A DNA stretch of 64,000 bases from RYN-122 sp963761655. GTDB lineage: Bacteria > Actinomycetota > Actinomycetes > Mycobacteriales > SCTD01. Below are positions 1 through 8,179 of the stretch, piece by piece (the stretch's first letter is position 1; each line of letters begins with the position of its first letter). A program made the translations under genes and the position numbers. The notes beneath the pieces are model-generated. The model searched no databases and was not told the DNA's origin. It worked only from the letters and a program-made list of their open reading frames with translations. The stretch covers positions 124,001 to 188,000 of the forward strand of contig CAVXHI010000002.1 in the NCBI GenBank assembly GCA_963761655.1, given 5' to 3'.

Positions 1-1
1 C

Positions 2-302
2 GGGGCGGACTGCGTGGTCGGCCACATCGCCCACCTCGAGGGCTGCACCGTCGAGGACGGCTGTCTCATCGGCAACGGCAGCAACGTCCTGCACGACGTC
101 GTCGTCCGGACGCGGCGCGCTCGTCGGTGCCGGCGCCGTGGTGTCCAACGGCACCGAGGTCCCGTCCCGGGCCATGGCGCTCGGCATCCCCGCCCGGATG
201 CGCCTCGACGCCGTGCCCGACGGCGTCATCGCCCTGGCGGCGGCGGTGTACGTCGAGAACGGCCGGCGCTACAAGACCGACCTGCGGCGCCTGGACGGCT
301 GA
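2..302 (+). pseudogene. Hexapeptide-repeat (gamma carbonic anhydrase-like) protein, 5'-partial and frameshifted
   Basis: This is the C-terminal part of a left-handed beta-helix protein of the gamma carbonic anhydrase/acyltransferase superfamily; the 5' end lies outside the window. Frame 2 reads VGHIAHLEGCTVEDGCLIG, the i-to-i+5 hexapeptide pattern with a metal-ligand-like His, until about base 112. The family continuation (GALVGAGAVVSNG, then a closing helix ending YKTDLRRLDG) is only found one frame over, from base 114 to the TGA at 300-302. One extra C near 111-113 explains the break. A sequencing error or a real lesion are both possible. The substrate cannot be told from this fragment. Confidence 0.7.
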
Positions 303-313
303 GACACGCGGGA

Positions 314-339
314 GCCCGGCCGCTCGCAAGCGGCCGGGC
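314..339. terminator. Bidirectional hairpin terminator between convergent genes
   Basis: A perfect 11-bp stem (314-324 with 329-339) closes a CGCA loop. It lies 11 bases after the stop of the hexapeptide-repeat gene and 25 bases after the stop of the minus-strand cold-shock gene. There is no U-tract, which is usual for high-GC actinomycetes. Confidence 0.75.
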
Positions 340-363
340 CTCCGGGACGTGCGGCGGACAGGA

Positions 364-567
364 CTAGACGGGGCGCACCGCGTCGGCCTGCGGGCCCTTC
401 TGGCCCTGCGTGATCTCGAACTCGACGCGCTGACCCTCGTCGAGGCTGCGGTAGCCGTCGGACTGGATCGCGCTGTAGTGGACGAAGACGTCCGCGCCGC
501 CGCCGTCGACGGCGATGAAGCCGAAGCCCTTCTCGGCGTTGAACCACTTCACTGCGCCCTGTGCCAT
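364..567 (-). CDS. cspA: Cold-shock protein, CspA family
   Basis: A 67-residue single-domain cold-shock protein, an RNA chaperone that binds single-stranded RNA/DNA and melts structure. It starts MAQGAVKWFNAEKGFGFI, with the RNP1-like KGFGFI motif, followed by an RNP2-like DVFVHYSAI. Length and ending (GPQADAVRPV) are typical of actinobacterial CspA. The ATG at 565-567 follows a purine-rich GAGAGAGAGA stretch that can act as ribosome-binding site. About 185 bases separate it from rpmB upstream, room for the long structured 5' leader common in this family. It converges on the hexapeptide-repeat gene and shares a terminator hairpin with it. Confidence 0.93.
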   Translation of the reverse strand: MAQGAVKWFNAEKGFGFIAVDGGGADVFVHYSAIQSDGYRSLDEGQRVEFEITQGQKGPQADAVRPV

Positions 568-695
568 GTGCGTGTCTCTCTCTCTCGCGGACGGTCGCCG
601 CGCTGCGCGGGACCGAGTCGTGCCGGTCCGTGCGGATCGTGCGACTGCGCGGGAGGGTACACACGGCGCCAGGAACGGCACAGCCGCCTGGACAG

Positions 696-711
696 GGCCT
701 CCAGGGAGGCC
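696..711 (-). terminator. Hairpin downstream of rpmB
   Basis: Inverted repeat GGCCTCC/GGAGGCC (696-702 with 705-711), best drawn as a 6-bp stem with a four-base loop. It lies about 42 bases past the rpmB stop on the minus strand and could end rpmB transcription before cspA. It is short, so this is a modest call. Confidence 0.4.
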
Positions 712-752
712 GGACCAGACGGCTGAGCGGGGAGTGCGGGGAGGCCGGGAGG

Positions 753-950
753 CTAGGCCCGGACGACCTTGCCGGCCTTGAGGCAGGAGGTGCAGACGCC
801 GAGCTTCTTCGGCGTCTTGCCGGCCTTGCCGACCATGGCGCGCACGGTCTGGATGTTCGGGTTCCAGCGCCGGCGGGTGCGGACGTGGGAGTGGCTCACG
901 GACATGCCGAAGCCGGGGCCCTTGCCGCAGACGTCGCAAGTGGCAGCCAC
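753..950 (-). CDS. rpmB: 50S ribosomal protein L28
   Basis: A 65-residue L28, a late-assembling protein of the large subunit. Family landmarks are the start MAATCDVCGKGPGFGMSVSHSH, the RTRRRWNPNIQ segment and the C-terminal GVCTSCLKAGKVVRA. Cys5/Cys8 and Cys53/Cys56 form two CxxC pairs, so this is the zinc-binding (C+) form. It is divergent from the DAK2-domain gene, an arrangement common in actinomycetes (rpmB beside the DAK/recG pair). Confidence 0.97.
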   Translation of the reverse strand: MAATCDVCGKGPGFGMSVSHSHVRTRRRWNPNIQTVRAMVGKAGKTPKKLGVCTSCLKAGKVVRA

Positions 951-1093
951 GGTGTATCTCCAGTGCAGTCGGGGAGCGCGCGGCGAGTGCGCCTGCGACG
1001 GGACGAGACTAGCAGCGCTCGGGTGTCGGGCCCGCGGGCTAGCCTTCGGCCCGGTGTGACCCGGCCCACGCGGGCCCGAGGACGAGGAGCGGC

Positions 1094-2674
1094 GTGCTGC
1101 AGGTGCTCGACGCCCCCGCCGTCCGCCGCTGGTGCACCCAGGGCCTCGCCGCGCTCCGGGCCGCCCGCGCGGAGGTCGACGCCCTCAACGTCTACCCCGT
1201 GCCCGACGGCGACACCGGCACCAACATGGTCATGACGATGCAGGCGGTGGAGGAGGCGGTCGCGGCGGCCGCGCCGGACATGGCCGCCACCGCCCGGGCG
1301 GTCAGCCGCGGCGGGCTCATGGGGGCGCGCGGCAACTCGGGCGTCATCCTCAGCCAGCTCCTGCGGGGCTTCTGCGAAGGCGTCCCCGAGGACGGAGCCG
1401 GGCCCGCCGAGCTCGCCGCCTGCCTGCGTCGCGCGGCCGACCTCGCCTACGCCGCCGTCGCCACGCCCGTCGAGGGGACGGTCCTCACCGTCGCCCGGGC
1501 CGCGGCCGACGGCGCCGTCGGCCGCGACCTCGCCGAGGTGGTCCGCGGCGCCCGGGCCGCCGCGGCCGCCGCGCTGGCCCGCACCCCCGACCAGCTGCAG
1601 GCGCTGCGGGACGCCGGGGTGGTCGACGCCGGCGGCCGCGGGCTCTGCGTCCTGCTGGAGGCGCTCGAGCAGGTGGTCACCGGCGAGGCCGCGGAGGCTC
1701 CGCCGGCCGCGCTCGTGCCCCGTTCCCGCACCGGGACGGCGGTGCGGGAGTGCGGCGCCGCCGACCTCGCCTACGAGGTGCAGTTCCTCCTGCGCGACAG
1801 CGACCAGGCCCGGGTCGACGCGCTCAAGGGCTCCCTGTCGGCCCTCGGGGACTCCCTCGTCGTCGTGGGGCTCGACGACCTCTGGAACGTCCACGTGCAC
1901 GTCGACGACGTCGGGGCGGCGCTCGAGGCCGCCGTCGAGGCGGGCCGGCCCTTCCGGATCACCGTCACCCGGTTCGCCGACGAGGCCGCGCCGGTCGTCC
2001 CGTCGTCGCCGTCCGGGACGGTCCGCGCGGTGGTGGCCGTCGCTCCCGGGCCGGGGCTCGCCGCGCTGTTCCGCCGGTCGGGCGCCACCGCCGTCGACGG
2101 CGGACCGACGGCGAACCCCTCCACGGCGGAGGTCGTCGCGGCGGTGCACGCGACCGGGGCCCGCGAGGTGCTCGTCCTGCCCAACGACGGCAACGTCCTG
2201 GCCGTCGCCCGGGCCGCCGCGGCCGCGTGCACCGAGGACGGGCTGTCGGTCGAGGTCGTCCCCACGCGCAGCGTCGTGCAGGGCCTCGCCGCCCTGGCCG
2301 TGACGGACGACGCCCTGCCCCTCGCGGAGTGCGCCCGCACCATGGCCGACGCCGCGGCCGCCACCCGCTGGGCGGAGGTCACGACAGCGGTCCGCGACGC
2401 GACGACGCCGGCCGGGCCGTGCCGCGCGGGCGACGCGCTCGGCCTGCTCGAGGGCGAGGTCGTCGAGGTCGGGCCGGACCTGCTGGGCGTCGCGGAGCTC
2501 CTGCTGGCCCGGCTGCTCGCTCCCGGCGCGGAGCTGGTCACCGTCCTCGTGGGAGCGGCGGCCCCGGACGGCGCGGGGGAGCGGCTGACCGTGCAGGCCG
2601 AGCAGGCGGGGGCCGAGGTCGCGGTGTACGACGGCGGGCAGCCGCACTACCCGCTGCTGCTCGGGGCGGAGTAG
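1094..2674 (+). CDS. DAK2-domain kinase-like protein (FakA/YloV family)
   Basis: A 526-residue protein related to the ATP-binding L subunit of dihydroxyacetone kinase and to fatty acid kinase FakA. The N-terminal DAK2 domain holds the nucleotide/Mg motif NVYPVPDGDTGTNM (residues 32-45) and the glycine-rich GGLMGARGNSGVILSQ (about 76-91). The rest matches the middle and C-terminal domains of YloV-type proteins. FakA works with a separate DegV-like lipid-binding partner, and no such gene is in the window. The GTG start at 1094 follows GAGGAG. A TAGCCT -10-like hexamer lies at 1040-1045. recG begins three bases after its stop, so the two are probably co-transcribed. Substrate not determinable here. 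Confidence 0.85.
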   Translation: MLQVLDAPAVRRWCTQGLAALRAARAEVDALNVYPVPDGDTGTNMVMTMQAVEEAVAAAAPDMAATARAVSRGGLMGARGNSGVILSQLLRGFCEGVPEDGAGPAELAACLRRAADLAYAAVATPVEGTVLTVARAAADGAVGRDLAEVVRGARAAAAAALARTPDQLQALRDAGVVDAGGRGLCVLLEALEQVVTGEAAEAPPAALVPRSRTGTAVRECGAADLAYEVQFLLRDSDQARVDALKGSLSALGDSLVVVGLDDLWNVHVHVDDVGAALEAAVEAGRPFRITVTRFADEAAPVVPSSPSGTVRAVVAVAPGPGLAALFRRSGATAVDGGPTANPSTAEVVAAVHATGAREVLVLPNDGNVLAVARAAAAACTEDGLSVEVVPTRSVVQGLAALAVTDDALPLAECARTMADAAAATRWAEVTTAVRDATTPAGPCRAGDALGLLEGEVVEVGPDLLGVAELLLARLLAPGAELVTVLVGAAAPDGAGERLTVQAEQAGAEVAVYDGGQPHYPLLLGAE

Positions 2675-2676
2675 GC

Positions 2677-4812
2677 GTGGGGCCCGACACCCCGCTGGTC
2701 AAGGCGCTCGGCGACCGCACCGCCAAGGCCCTCGCGACCCACCTGGGCCTGCACACGGTCGGGGACCTGCTGCACCACTACCCCCGGCGGTACGCCGAGC
2801 GCGGGAAGCTCACCGGCTTCGACGAGCTCGAGGTGGGCGAGCACGCCACCGTGTTCGCCGAGGTGACGAAGGTCAGCGGCCGCAAGCTGCGCCCCAAGCT
2901 CTACAAGACCGACCTCACCGTCTCCGACGGCCGCCGCAGCATGACCATGGCGGTGTTCAACCGGCCGTGGGCGGAGAAGGACCTGCGACCCGGGCGGCGG
3001 GCCTTCTTCGCCGGCAAGGTCGAGACGTTCGCCGGACGGGTCCAGCTCGCGAACCCCGAGTGGCAGCTGGTCGACGACGACGACGGCGCGCTGGCGGCCG
3101 ACTTCGCCGGGGCGCTCGTCCCGATCTACCCGGCCAGCGCCAAGGTCTCGACGTTCGTCCTGCAGACCAGCGTCCGGACCGTCCTGCCCCTGCTGGAGGT
3201 CGGGCCCGACCCGCTGCCGCCCGAGCTGCGGGAGGAGCACCAGCTGCCGGGCCTGCGCGACGCGTTCACCGGCATCCACGTCCCGCAGGGGTGGCCCGAC
3301 GTGAAGCGGGCGCAGAAGCGGCTGCGGTGGGACGAGGCCTTCGTCCTGCAGGTCGTCCTCGCGCAGCGCCGCAAGGCGCTCGAGGCCAGCCCCGGCACGC
3401 CCCGGGTGCCCGCGGCGGGCGGCCTGCTCGCCGCCTTCGACGCCGCGATGCCCTTCTCCCTCACCGAGGGGCAGCGCGAGACCGGCGGGGTGCTGCTCGC
3501 CGACCTCGCCCGCCCGACGCCGATGAACCGGCTGCTGCAGGGCGAGGTCGGGTCGGGCAAGACCCTGGTGGCGCTCCGGGCGATGCTCGCCGTCGTCGAC
3601 GCCGGGGGGCAGGCCGCGCTGCTCGCCCCGACCGAGGTGCTGGCCCAGCAGCACGCCCGCTCGCTGCGCGACCTGCTCGGGCCGCTGGCCCAGGCCGGGG
3701 AGCTGGGCGCGGCCGAGACCGCCACCCGGGTCGCCCTGCTCACCGGCTCGCTCGGCGCAGCCGCCCGGCGGGAGGCGCGGGCGGAGGTCGCGAGCGGCGC
3801 GGCCGGCCTGGTCGTGGGCACCCACGCCCTGCTGTCCGAGGGGGTCGAGTTCGCCGACCTCGGCCTCGTCGTCGTCGACGAGCAGCACCGGTTCGGCGTC
3901 GAGCAGCGCGACGCCCTGCGGGCCAAGGGCGCGACGCCGCCGCACGTCCTCGTCATGACGGCGACCCCCATCCCGCGCACGGTGGCGATCACCGTCTACG
4001 GCGACCTCGCCATCAGCACCCTCACGGAGCTCCCGCGCGGCCGGTCGCCGATCAAGAGCGCGGTGGTGCCGCTGGCGGAGCAGCCGGCGTGGATCGAGCG
4101 GGCCTGGCAGCGCGTCCGGGAGGCTGCCGCCGAGGGACGGCAGGCCTTCGTCGTCTGCCCGCGCATCGGCGGCGACGACGCCGAGCCGAGCGACGAGAAG
4201 CAGGCGGCGGCCGTCGAGGACGTCGCTCCCGGCCTGGCCGCCGGGGCGCTGGCCGGTCTCCGGGTCGCCGCCCTCCACGGCCGGATGGCGGCGGACGACA
4301 AGGACGCCGTCATGCAGGCGTTCTCCCGCGGCGAGCTCGACGTCCTGGTGGCGACCACCGTGATCGAGGTCGGGGTCGACGTCCCCAACGCCACCGTCAT
4401 GGTCGTGCTGGACGCCGACCGGTTCGGCATCAGCCAGCTGCACCAGCTGCGCGGCCGGATCGGCCGAGGTGCCCACCCCGGGCTGTGCCTGCTGGTCAGC
4501 GAGGCCGAGGGCGGGACGCCCGCCCGGGAGCGGCTCGACGCCGTCGCCTCCACCACCGACGGCTTCGCGCTGTCCGAGCTCGACCTCGAGCAGCGCCGCG
4601 AGGGCGACGTCCTCGGCGCCTCCCAGAGCGGGAGGCGCAGCAGCCTGCGGATGCTCCAGCTCACCCGTGACCGCGAGGTCATCGTCACCGCACGCGGGGC
4701 CGCGAGCGCCCTGGTCGAGGCGGACCCCCGGCTCGAGCGGCACCCGGCGCTGCGCGGGGCCGTCGCGAGCGTCCTCGACGAGGAGCGGGCGGAGTACCTC
4801 GAGAAGGCCTGA
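2677..4812 (+). CDS. recG: ATP-dependent DNA helicase RecG
   Basis: A 711-residue branch-migration helicase that remodels stalled forks and Holliday junctions. An N-terminal wedge/OB domain (about 60-160) is followed by two RecA-like domains: Walker A GEVGSGKT at about 289-296, the RecG-specific DEQH box near 401-404, motif III VMTATPIPRT, and motifs V/VI (TTVIEVGVDVPNA, QLRGRIGRG). The C-terminal TRG motif region is present. The GTG at 2677 comes three bases after the preceding stop, and the GGGGCGGAG just before may serve as ribosome-binding site. Length is typical. Confidence 0.96.
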   Translation: MGPDTPLVKALGDRTAKALATHLGLHTVGDLLHHYPRRYAERGKLTGFDELEVGEHATVFAEVTKVSGRKLRPKLYKTDLTVSDGRRSMTMAVFNRPWAEKDLRPGRRAFFAGKVETFAGRVQLANPEWQLVDDDDGALAADFAGALVPIYPASAKVSTFVLQTSVRTVLPLLEVGPDPLPPELREEHQLPGLRDAFTGIHVPQGWPDVKRAQKRLRWDEAFVLQVVLAQRRKALEASPGTPRVPAAGGLLAAFDAAMPFSLTEGQRETGGVLLADLARPTPMNRLLQGEVGSGKTLVALRAMLAVVDAGGQAALLAPTEVLAQQHARSLRDLLGPLAQAGELGAAETATRVALLTGSLGAAARREARAEVASGAAGLVVGTHALLSEGVEFADLGLVVVDEQHRFGVEQRDALRAKGATPPHVLVMTATPIPRTVAITVYGDLAISTLTELPRGRSPIKSAVVPLAEQPAWIERAWQRVREAAAEGRQAFVVCPRIGGDDAEPSDEKQAAAVEDVAPGLAAGALAGLRVAALHGRMAADDKDAVMQAFSRGELDVLVATTVIEVGVDVPNATVMVVLDADRFGISQLHQLRGRIGRGAHPGLCLLVSEAEGGTPARERLDAVASTTDGFALSELDLEQRREGDVLGASQSGRRSSLRMLQLTRDREVIVTARGAASALVEADPRLERHPALRGAVASVLDEERAEYLEKA

Positions 4813-4814
4813 CC

Positions 4815-4820
4815 TAGCGT
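4815..4820 (+). promoter_or_regulatory. -10-like hexamer TAGCGT, probable leaderless start of rsmD
   Basis: TAGCGT matches the TAnnnT actinobacterial -10 form. Its last base is 7 nt before the GTG of rsmD, where transcription would be expected to begin, and there is no Shine-Dalgarno sequence. No -35 element is obvious. Confidence 0.5.
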
Positions 4821-4827
4821 TCGTCCC

Positions 4828-5377
4828 GTGACACGGATCATCGCCGGCAGCGAGCGCGGCCGGCGCCTGTCCGTGCCCGACGGCACCCTCACCCGGCCCA
4901 CGAGCGACCGCGCCCGCGAGGGCCTGTTCAGCAGCCTGCTGTCGCTGCTCGACCTCGACGGCGCCCGCGTGCTCGACCTCTACGCCGGCAGCGGGGCCCT
5001 GGGGCTCGAGGCGCTCAGCCGCGGGGCGGCGCTCGGCCACCCTCGTGGAGTCCCACCCGGCGGCGGTCCGGGTCTGCGAGGCGAACGCGGCCGCCGTGGG
5101 CCTGCCCGGGGCGCACGTCGTGCACAGCCCGGTCGAGCAGTACCTCGTGCGCGGGGCCGAGCCGCGGTACGACCTCGTCCTGCTCGACCCGCCGTACGAG
5201 CTCGACGTCACCGGTGTCCTCGAGACGCTCGTGCCCTGGCTCGCGCCCGGCGCCGTCGTCGTCGTCGAGCGGCGCCGCCGCGGGCCCGAGGTCGTCTGGC
5301 CGGGCGCTCTCGAGGGGCTCCGCGAGCGCAAGTACGGTGAGGCCATGCTCTGGTACGCGCACCTGGCCGGCCGTTGA
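4828..5377 (+). pseudogene. rsmD: 16S rRNA (guanine966-N2)-methyltransferase RsmD, frameshifted
   Basis: RsmD methylates G966 of 16S rRNA using S-adenosylmethionine. The first frame (GTG 4828) reads MTRIIAGSERGRRL, then the SAM motif VLDLYAGSGALGLEALSRGAA, and loses similarity at about 5032. The family sequence resumes one frame over (ATLVESHPAAVRVCEANA, then the catalytic LLDPPY and the C-terminal end) to the stop at 5375-5377. A single extra G near 5032-5036 restores the full-length protein of about 183 residues. Both halves are well conserved, so a base-calling error or a very recent mutation is more likely than an old pseudogene. The stop overlaps the coaD start. Confidence 0.85.
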
Positions 5378-5853
5378 GACGCGCCGTCTGCCCCGGCTCC
5401 TTCGACCCGGTGACCCTCGGCCACCTCGACATCGTGGGGCGCGCGAGCGCGATCTACGACGAGGTGACCGTCGCGGTCCTGGTGAACAAGAAGAAGAGCT
5501 CCCTGTTCACGGTCGAGGAGCGGATCGAGCTCCTGCGCGAGGTCACCGCGCACTACGGCAACGTCGTCGTCGACAGCTTCCACGGGCTGCTCGTCGACTA
5601 CTGCCGGACCAAGGAGATCCCGGTCATCGTCAAGGGGCTCCGGGCGATCAGCGACTTCGACTACGAGCTCCAGATGGCGCAGATGAACCACGGGCTGGCC
5701 GGCGTCGAGACGCTGTTCATGACGACGAACCCGCTGTACTCGTTCCTGTCCAGCAGCCTGGTCAAGGAGGTCGCGACGTACGGCGGCGACGTCAGCGGGC
5801 TCGTGCCGCCGCACGTCCACACCGTGCTCGTGGAGCGGCTGGCGCGGGTCTAG
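5374..5853 (+). CDS. coaD: Phosphopantetheine adenylyltransferase
   Basis: A 159-residue CoaD, which transfers AMP to 4'-phosphopantetheine to give dephospho-CoA, the penultimate step of coenzyme A synthesis. It has the nucleotidyltransferase motif PGSFDPVTLGHLDIV (T/HxGH) at the N-terminus, the KGLRAISDFDYE segment and the C-terminal signature FLSSSLVKEVA. The start is TTG at 5374, overlapping the rsmD stop by four bases (TTGA), which implies translational coupling. The rsmD-coaD pairing is conserved in bacteria. Confidence 0.96.
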   Translation: MRRAVCPGSFDPVTLGHLDIVGRASAIYDEVTVAVLVNKKKSSLFTVEERIELLREVTAHYGNVVVDSFHGLLVDYCRTKEIPVIVKGLRAISDFDYELQMAQMNHGLAGVETLFMTTNPLYSFLSSSLVKEVATYGGDVSGLVPPHVHTVLVERLARV

Positions 5854-6336
5854 GTGGACGCCGTCCACGACAAGCTCGACGAGGTGGTCCGGCTGGTCGA
5901 GTCGGCCCGGGCGATGCCGATGTCGAGCTCGGTCATGGTCCACCGCGGCGAGGTCCTGGACCTGCTCGACGAGCTGCGGGCGCTCCTGCCGCAGGTGCTC
6001 GACCGGGCGCAGCGGGTCCTGGGCGACCGGGAGGCCGTCGTCGAGGAGGGCCGGCTCGAGGCGCAGCGGCTGCTCGAGCGGGCCGCCCGCGAGCAGGAGC
6101 GGATGCTCACCGCCACGGAGGTCCACCGGCAGGCCACCGCCGAGGCGGCCCGCCTGATCGAGGACGCCCGGGCGCAGGCGGCCACCATGCAGGTCCAGGT
6201 CGACGACTACGTCGACGGCAAGCTCGCGACCTTCGAGCTGGCCTTGACCTCGACGCTCGAGGCGGTCGAGCGGGGACGGGCCAAGATCGCGGGCCGCTCC
6301 GCGCTGGACGAGCTCTCGGCGGGCGATCCGCCGTAG
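5854..6336 (+). CDS. sepIVA: DivIVA-like coiled-coil protein, probable SepIVA ortholog
   Basis: A 160-residue, highly charged, almost wholly helical protein rich in Glu, Arg, Ala and Gln, with predicted coiled coils through about residues 1-40 and 60-150. The sequence alone resembles DivIVA/ATP-synthase-b-like coiled coils. Position between coaD and the DUF177-rpmF pair matches mycobacterial Rv2927c/SepIVA, a septum and cell-envelope factor, so the name rests mainly on synteny. The GTG start directly abuts the coaD stop. No membrane segment or catalytic motif is visible; a cytoplasmic, membrane-associated scaffold is inferred. Confidence 0.75.
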   Translation: MDAVHDKLDEVVRLVESARAMPMSSSVMVHRGEVLDLLDELRALLPQVLDRAQRVLGDREAVVEEGRLEAQRLLERAAREQERMLTATEVHRQATAEAARLIEDARAQAATMQVQVDDYVDGKLATFELALTSTLEAVERGRAKIAGRSALDELSAGDPP

Positions 6337-6350
6337 CCCGACCGGTCCGG

Positions 6351-6356
6351 TAGGCT
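6351..6356 (+). promoter_or_regulatory. -10-like hexamer TAGGCT before the DUF177 gene
   Basis: TAGGCT lies 11 nt before the ATG at 6368, predicting a leader of only a few bases. No Shine-Dalgarno sequence is seen between them. Confidence 0.45.
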
Positions 6357-6367
6357 CGGTCTCGACG

Positions 6368-7012
6368 ATGAGCAGATCAGCCGTGCCCGACGACAGGCAG
6401 CAGTCCACCCACCCCCGTCTCGACCCGCACGCCCCCCTCGTGATCGACACCCGCGAGCTGGGACGGCGTCCGGGCTCGATGCGGGAGGTGCGCCGGACGG
6501 CACCCGCCCCTGAAGGTCTCGGCCTGATCGACCTCATCGGCGTGCCCGTCGGTGGCGAGCTCGACCTGGACCTCAGGCTCGAGAGCGTCATGGAGGGCGT
6601 GTACGTGAGCGGGACCGTCACGGGCCCGCTCGAGGGGGAGTGCGGCCGTTGCCTCGAGCCGGTCAGCGACGAGCTGACCGTCCGGGTGCAGGAGCTGTTC
6701 ACCTACGCCGAGCGCGACGTCGCCGCCAGCAACCGGGGCGACGACGAGGACGACGAGGTCTCGCACATGCAGGGCGACCTGCTGGACCTCGAGCCCGTCC
6801 TGCGCGACGCCGTGGTGCTCGCGCTCCCGCTCACCCCGCTGTGCCAGGAGGACTGCTCCGGGTTGTGCGCCGAGTGCGGCGAGCGCCTGGACGACCTCCC
6901 GGAGGACCACACGCACGACGTCGTCGACGCCCGCTGGGGGGCCCTCTCGGGCCTCCTGCAGGGCTCGCCGACGAGCACGCCCGACCCGCAGCCCCGCACC
7001 ACCGAGGAGTAG
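6368..7012 (+). CDS. DUF177 (YceD-like) protein linked to rpmF
   Basis: A 214-residue member of the DUF177/YceD family, which almost always sits directly upstream of rpmF. Plant and bacterial relatives have been linked to 23S rRNA/large-subunit maturation. The central domain has GPLEGECGRCLEPV; further on is a metal-binding-looking cluster CQEDCSGLCAECG (about residues 160-172). The N-terminus is polar, and the C-terminal tail is disordered. The rpmF ATG begins three bases after the stop, so the two are surely co-transcribed. Molecular function is not settled for this family. Confidence 0.9.
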   Translation: MSRSAVPDDRQQSTHPRLDPHAPLVIDTRELGRRPGSMREVRRTAPAPEGLGLIDLIGVPVGGELDLDLRLESVMEGVYVSGTVTGPLEGECGRCLEPVSDELTVRVQELFTYAERDVAASNRGDDEDDEVSHMQGDLLDLEPVLRDAVVLALPLTPLCQEDCSGLCAECGERLDDLPEDHTHDVVDARWGALSGLLQGSPTSTPDPQPRTTEE

Positions 7013-7014
7013 TC

Positions 7015-7185
7015 ATGGCCGTCCCGAAGCGCAAGATGTCGCGCAGCAACACCCGCTCGCGCCGCTCGCAGTGGAAGACCACCCTCCCGGTGCTCACCAC
7101 CTGCGACCGCGGCCACACCACGCGCCCGCACACCGTGTGCCCCGAGTGCGGTCGCTACGACGGCCGCACCGTCCTCGCGGTCTGA
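7015..7185 (+). CDS. rpmF: 50S ribosomal protein L32
   Basis: A 56-residue L32 starting MAVPKRKMSRSNTRSRRSQW, the invariant family N-terminus. Cys30, Cys42 and Cys45 are present. The second position of the usual first CxxC pair is Gly33 followed by His34, so zinc binding, if kept, would use three Cys plus possibly His. It is tightly coupled to the upstream DUF177 gene, as in most bacteria, and followed by plsX after 13 bases. Confidence 0.96.
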   Translation: MAVPKRKMSRSNTRSRRSQWKTTLPVLTTCDRGHTTRPHTVCPECGRYDGRTVLAV

Positions 7186-7198
7186 CCCAGCCCGCTCG

Positions 7199-8179
7199 TT
7201 GACGCGCGTCGCCCTCGACCTGCTCGGGGGCGACCGCGCCCCTGAGCAGGTCGTCGACGGCGCGCTGATCGCCGCCGACGAGCAGTCCGGGGTCGACGTC
7301 GTCCTCGTCGGCCCGCCCGACGTCGCCGCCCGTCTTCTCGCCGAGCGAGGGGCTGCAGGGCGGCTCGAGGTCGTGGCCGCGTCCCAGGTCGTCGGCATGG
7401 ACGAGGACCCGGCACGCGCGGTCCGCGCCAAGCGCGACGCGACCGTGCGGGTCTGCGCACGCCTGGTGCGCGACGGTGCCGCCGACGCGATGGTCTCCGT
7501 GGGCTCCACCGGGGCGGCGCTGGCCGCCGCGGTGTTCACCGTCGGCCGGCTCAGGGGGATGTCCCGCCCGGCGCTCGGGGTCGTCATCCCGGCCGCTGCC
7601 GGCCCCCTCGTGCTGCTCGACGCCGGCGCCACCACCGAGGCGACGCCCGAGCTGCTCGGCCAGTTCGCCCTCGCCGGCGCGGCCTTCGCCACCGTGCGGC
7701 TCGGTCTGGAGCGGCCCCGGGTGGGGCTGCTGACCAACGGCGAGGAGCCCGGCAAGGGCGACCCGCTCCGCAAGGGCGCCTTCGAGGTCCTGTCCGCCCT
7801 GCCGCTGCACTTCGTCGGCAACGTCGAGGGCCGCGACGTGCCCCTGGGCGGCGTGGCCGACGTCGTCGTCGCGGACGGGTTCACCGGCAACGTCCTGCTC
7901 AAGGGGCTCGAAGGTGCGGCGGCGATGCTCACCGACGTCCTGCGCGCGGCGCTCGGGCCGGACGCCGACGCCGCGATCACCGCGGCGACCGCCCCGCTGC
8001 AGCCCGACGTCCTCGGAGGCGGCATGCTGCTGGGCGTGGACGGGGTGGTGGTCGTGGGGCACGGGAGCAGCTCGCCGCGCGCCGTCGCCAGCTGCATCGG
8101 GGTCGCGGTGCAGGCCGCCCGCGAGGGGCTGGTCCCGCAGCTCGCCGCGACCCTCGACGCCCTGCGGGCACAGGCGTGA
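7199..8179 (+). CDS. plsX: Phosphate acyltransferase PlsX
   Basis: A 326-residue PlsX, which converts acyl-ACP to acyl-phosphate, the first step of PlsX/PlsY phosphatidic acid synthesis. It begins VALDLLGGDRAPEQVV in place of the usual DAMGGDxxP and contains MVSVGSTGAALAAAVF, LLTNGEEPGKGD and VADGFTGNVLLKGLEG, all diagnostic. The start is TTG at 7199; no clear Shine-Dalgarno sequence is visible, and coupling to rpmF is likely. The stop overlaps the acpP GTG by four bases, placing it in a lipid synthesis unit. Confidence 0.94.
   Translation: MTRVALDLLGGDRAPEQVVDGALIAADEQSGVDVVLVGPPDVAARLLAERGAAGRLEVVAASQVVGMDEDPARAVRAKRDATVRVCARLVRDGAADAMVSVGSTGAALAAAVFTVGRLRGMSRPALGVVIPAAAGPLVLLDAGATTEATPELLGQFALAGAAFATVRLGLERPRVGLLTNGEEPGKGDPLRKGAFEVLSALPLHFVGNVEGRDVPLGGVADVVVADGFTGNVLLKGLEGAAAMLTDVLRAALGPDADAAITAATAPLQPDVLGGGMLLGVDGVVVVGHGSSSPRAVASCIGVAVQAAREGLVPQLAATLDALRAQA

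Noticed and set aside
2647..6702. A very long open frame on the minus strand opposite recG-coaD (over 1300 codons)
   Set aside because: It mirrors real plus-strand genes; in high-GC DNA the antisense frame lacks stops. Its product is Arg/Gly/Leu-rich low-complexity with no domain. The same applies to long antisense frames opposite smc (11966-15415), the nitrogen cluster and rnhB.
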